A stretch of 23,182 nt of DNA from positions 1 to 23,182 of IMG/VR virus record IMGVR_UViG_3300009154_000292, one strand, 5' to 3'. Every line of letters starts with the position of its first letter. The stretch's first letter is position 1. The DNA is from a virus. The notes under the pieces are model-generated. The model made no database searches and had not been told where the DNA came from. It saw only the letters and a program-made list of their open reading frames with translations. Positions 20,648-23,182 of the stretch are shown piece by piece. The position numbers were made by a program, and so were the translations under genes.

Positions 20648-23182
20648 TTAAATAGGAACTTTGTGTCTTACTGCAGTAACACGCATGTTTGCTTCACCTG
20701 TGGAAATACCTTTTAATCTTACTACTGCTCCCGATACATCTGTGGACAGTGCTATCATGCCCGGTGCAGCATAGGTACTACCAGTCATGACCAAATTATA
20801 GGTACTGATGTAAGCATCCGTGCCATTATGCACAATAGTGGCTTCCACACTGTCATACTGATTAATGTCTGTGCCTTTGATAGCAATAATATATTTGACT
20901 GCTCTATAAGAACCTTTAGCCCAGGTATCTATCACTTTGTAAGCTGCTGCAGTAGGTGGTCTACCCAGGTGTGTTCTAAAAGCATTGACAATGGTATTAG
21001 AGCCGCTGGTGCTGGCAGCACTTAATGTAACTGTTCCACTGATACAATCCGCAGAGAATGTCAATTGCGGAGAGTTTTTACTAGAAACATATTGACTGGC
21101 TACTGAAGCAGTGGTTCCATCTGTGGCCACAAATACTTCAGATATTGATGCTGCCGATTCGGCACTGTTATAAGACACCACTGTGTAATTTGCTCCCACA
21201 TATGAGTTAGAGTCAAATGTATCTATTGCAGTATCTGATGAATCTATTGTTGTGGCACCTATCACATTGTTGTATGTGCTAGAAGATGCTACTTCAGAAT
21301 CACCCAATAACACTCTGTACATGGTGAATTTAATATTTTTTTCTCCTGCTGACACAGCGGTCAATACCACGTTGCTGCCACTGATGCTTGCAGTTATTGA
21401 GGCCAACGCAGCCGAACCAGAATATATCTGATTGTAAACGTTCTGATAAGCAACGGTACCATCGTGTGTTATCAATAGCTCCATGTTATTAACTTCTCCT
21501 GCATCGACAGCTTTGATCGATAGGTAATATTTGGCTCCTCTGTAAGAAGTTTTTGACCAGCTGTCCAGTGTCACTGTAGCAGATGCTGTATCTGCCACGG
21601 CCAACTGTGTTCTGTGGGCATTAACGACTGTGCTGCTGCCTGATGTGCTGCTTGCACTCAATGTAACTGTTCCACTGATACAATCCGCAGAGAATATCAA
21701 TTGATCTGATCCTTTGGTTGAAACTGAACTGTTGGAAACATAGGCTCCTGTGCCATCAGTGACCACATACACATCAGATACTGATGCTGCTGATTCTGCG
21801 CTGTTGTATCCTGTTACCACATAATGTGCCACTGCATATGAGCTGCTGCTGAAAGTGTCTATTGCAGTATCCGATGAATCCACAGTCACAGCACCAATTG
21901 TTTTGGTGTATGTGTCGCTGGCGTTAGATTCTGCATCTCCCAATCTAATTCTGTAACATTTTACTGAAGTGTTGGTGGAACATGATGCTCTCAATCTCAC
22001 GCTGCCAGCACTGATATCAGCAGTCAGAGTTATTATGCTGTTGCTGCCAGAGTAAATTTCATTGAACGTGGATAGATAGGCATTGGTACCATCATGCACC
22101 ACCAACGCCTCTATGTTGCTGACTTCACCATTGCCTGCTTTGCAAGAGATATAGTATCTCGCTCCACGATATGATGCTGCACTCCATGTGTCTAGATTTT
22201 CCACAGCACTGTCCACATCGCTGTTTAAGATAGTTGCGGTGTTGCCACTGCTGCCAGCAACAGTGTTATCTCCCAATCCAATTCTATGGAACCTAAAGGT
22301 ATTGCTTGCGGAGCTGCCGGTTCCTGATAATTTTGCATAACCCGCGCCTGTAAAACTAGAGCTGAATGATAATTGTGTTCTGGTTCCTGTTTGTGTGACA
22401 GCTCCTGAAGCAACATAGGCATTGGTACCATCCTGCATCAAGGATATTTGGACCGTGCCTAATTCTCCGTTATCAGTGTCATTGGTTACTCCAAAATAAA
22501 ATGCACTGTCCAAGGAGCTGCCGAGCCAAGAATCTACAGCAGCAGTAGAGCTGCCTATGGCCTGTGATGTATCTATCTGTCCTACAGCTACATCATTGTC
22601 TACTGCCGTTGCGGCACTGTTTATGTCATGGTTTAATATGGTCGTCACATTGCCTGATGTGGCTGCCGTGGTGTTGTCTCCCAATCCTATTCTGTAGAAA
22701 GTGGCAGTGTTGAGAGGAGAATTTCCTATAGCTTTTAATGCCACAGTGGTACCTGATTGTCCAGAACTAAAATCTATTTGACTGGTGGTACCATTGTCCA
22801 CTCCGCCACCACCTGTGTTGTAGGCTGTTGTGCCATCTGTTAATAGAGAGGCTAATCTAACTCCTACTTCGTTGCTGCTGTCATTGAACGTGTTTACAAA
22901 ATAGAAAGCACTGTCGTACTCTGTTTTAGTGAATGAATCAATTACTGTTATCGCTGATCCTATGTTGTTGGAAGTGTCAACAAATCCCACAGCTACATTG
23001 TTGTCCACCGTGATATTATTGCTGCCAAATCCTGTGTATGTGATGGTGTCGGTGGCTGATGCTCCTCCACCTCCCGATACTGTGGAGAATGTTAGCGTGC
23101 CTGCTCCGTCCGTGGTCAATACTTGCCCACTTGTGCCATCTGTAGCAGGATATGTTAGTCCACTCAATCTAGTGGTGCCAGA
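20648..23182 (-). CDS. Tail-fibre-like protein built from about 100-aa repeats (5' end outside window)
   Basis: At least 844 aa; the frame stays open to the window edge, so the N-terminus is missing. The first visible residues, SGTTRLSGLTYPATDGTSGQ followed by VLTTDGAGTLTFS, are a motif I recall from marine phage fibres, before a Gly-rich linker. Seven related modules of about 95-135 aa follow. Each opens with D-S/T-F/W-x-x-x-S-Y-x-x-A-x-Y, has a central DGTxAY, and most close with R-x-x-L-G-D. Modules 4-5 and 6-7 form a closer 212-aa duplication. Composition is Ser/Thr/Ala/Val-rich with few Lys, as in beta-structured adhesins. The protein ends on the last module without a separate C-terminal knob. 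It is probably a receptor-binding or virion decoration fibre; which one is not decidable. Confidence 0.82.
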   Translation of the reverse strand, partial: SGTTRLSGLTYPATDGTSGQVLTTDGAGTLTFSTVSGGGGASATDTITYTGFGSNNITVDNNVAVGFVDTSNNIGSAITVIDSFTKTEYDSAFYFVNTFNDSSNEVGVRLASLLTDGTTAYNTGGGGVDNGTTSQIDFSSGQSGTTVALKAIGNSPLNTATFYRIGLGDNTTAATSGNVTTILNHDINSAATAVDNDVAVGQIDTSQAIGSSTAAVDSWLGSSLDSAFYFGVTNDTDNGELGTVQISLMQDGTNAYVASGAVTQTGTRTQLSFSSSFTGAGYAKLSGTGSSASNTFRFHRIGLGDNTVAGSSGNTATILNSDVDSAVENLDTWSAASYRGARYYISCKAGNGEVSNIEALVVHDGTNAYLSTFNEIYSGSNSIITLTADISAGSVRLRASCSTNTSVKCYRIRLGDAESNASDTYTKTIGAVTVDSSDTAIDTFSSSSYAVAHYVVTGYNSAESAASVSDVYVVTDGTGAYVSNSSVSTKGSDQLIFSADCISGTVTLSASSTSGSSTVVNAHRTQLAVADTASATVTLDSWSKTSYRGAKYYLSIKAVDAGEVNNMELLITHDGTVAYQNVYNQIYSGSAALASITASISGSNVVLTAVSAGEKNIKFTMYRVLLGDSEVASSSTYNNVIGATTIDSSDTAIDTFDSNSYVGANYTVVSYNSAESAASISEVFVATDGTTASVASQYVSSKNSPQLTFSADCISGTVTLSAASTSGSNTIVNAFRTHLGRPPTAAAYKVIDTWAKGSYRAVKYIIAIKGTDINQYDSVEATIVHNGTDAYISTYNLVMTGSTYAAPGMIALSTDVSGAVVRLKGISTGEANMRVTAVRHKVPI
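21024..21695 (-). repeat. Duplicated two-module unit inside the fibre gene (636-bp period)
   Basis: An identical 36-nt run occurs at 21024-21059 and 21660-21695, 636 bp (212 codons) apart, in frame. It encodes the FSADCISGTVTL segment of modules 4 and 6. Near-perfect nucleotide identity within diverged surroundings suggests recent duplication or gene conversion. Confidence 0.8.

Noticed and set aside
23165-23167. A TTG as the true start of the fibre gene
   Set aside because: The frame continues in fibre-like sequence (SGTTR) to the window edge, so the real start is outside.
1-23182. Search for tRNA genes, CRISPR arrays, insertion sequences, defence or toxin-antitoxin systems
   Set aside because: No cloverleaf-like segment, regularly spaced repeats, transposase motif or toxin pair was recognised by reading; a tRNA scan would be needed to exclude tRNAs fully.

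Overview
The window is a stretch of a T4-like (contractile-tailed) bacteriophage genome. The sequence is visibly A+T-rich. Its gp13, gp14, gp15, gp16 and gp18 resemble, from memory, the marine cyanophage/pelagiphage branch of T4-like phages rather than coliphage T4. A marine host (cyanobacterium or SAR11-like) is therefore likely, but the host cannot be fixed from this window. I saw no tRNA, rRNA, CRISPR array or insertion sequence.

Layout. (a) 1-4600, minus strand: the 5' part of a UvsX/RecA-type recombinase, the gp32 single-stranded DNA-binding protein, and a 963-residue protein of unknown function. (b) 4611-9411, minus: DNA packaging and head genes: gp17 (terminase large subunit), a 380-aa protein with two Excalibur-like calcium-loop repeats, a 202-aa protein with a capsid-targeting-like N-terminus, gp16 (terminase small subunit), gp4 (head completion nuclease) and a 125-aa unknown. 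(c) 9411-14493, minus: the tail tube and sheath: a 468-aa tube-fold-like protein, gp19 (tube) and an enlarged gp18 (sheath). (d) 14605-16506: a plus-strand HNH-like zinc protein, then, on the minus strand, a gp1-type dNMP kinase, a 58-aa helical protein and the gp13 neck protein. (e) 16549-19542, plus: gp14 (neck), gp15 (tail terminator / sheath stabiliser) and a Nudix hydrolase. (f) 19531-23182, minus: two small unknown genes, one with a C-terminal membrane segment, a 129-aa helical protein, and a repeat-built tail-fibre-like protein that runs off the window.

How it works together. Sheath, tube, tube terminator and neck genes build and close the tail. gp16, gp17 and gp4 package DNA and finish the head. 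gp32 and UvsX serve replication and recombination, with the dNMP kinase and possibly the Nudix enzyme managing nucleotides.

Regulation. T4-type late-promoter boxes (consensus TATAAATA, usually seen here as xTAAATA) lie upstream of most transcription units. In eight genes the box ends only 4-7 nt before the ATG and no Shine-Dalgarno is evident, which predicts leaderless late mRNAs. In four places the TAA stop of one gene is part of, or directly abuts, the box of the next. gp32, gp18, gp19, uvsX and the 129-aa gene instead have recognisable Shine-Dalgarno sequences. gp32 has a structured, A-rich leader reminiscent of the T4 gene 32 translational operator.
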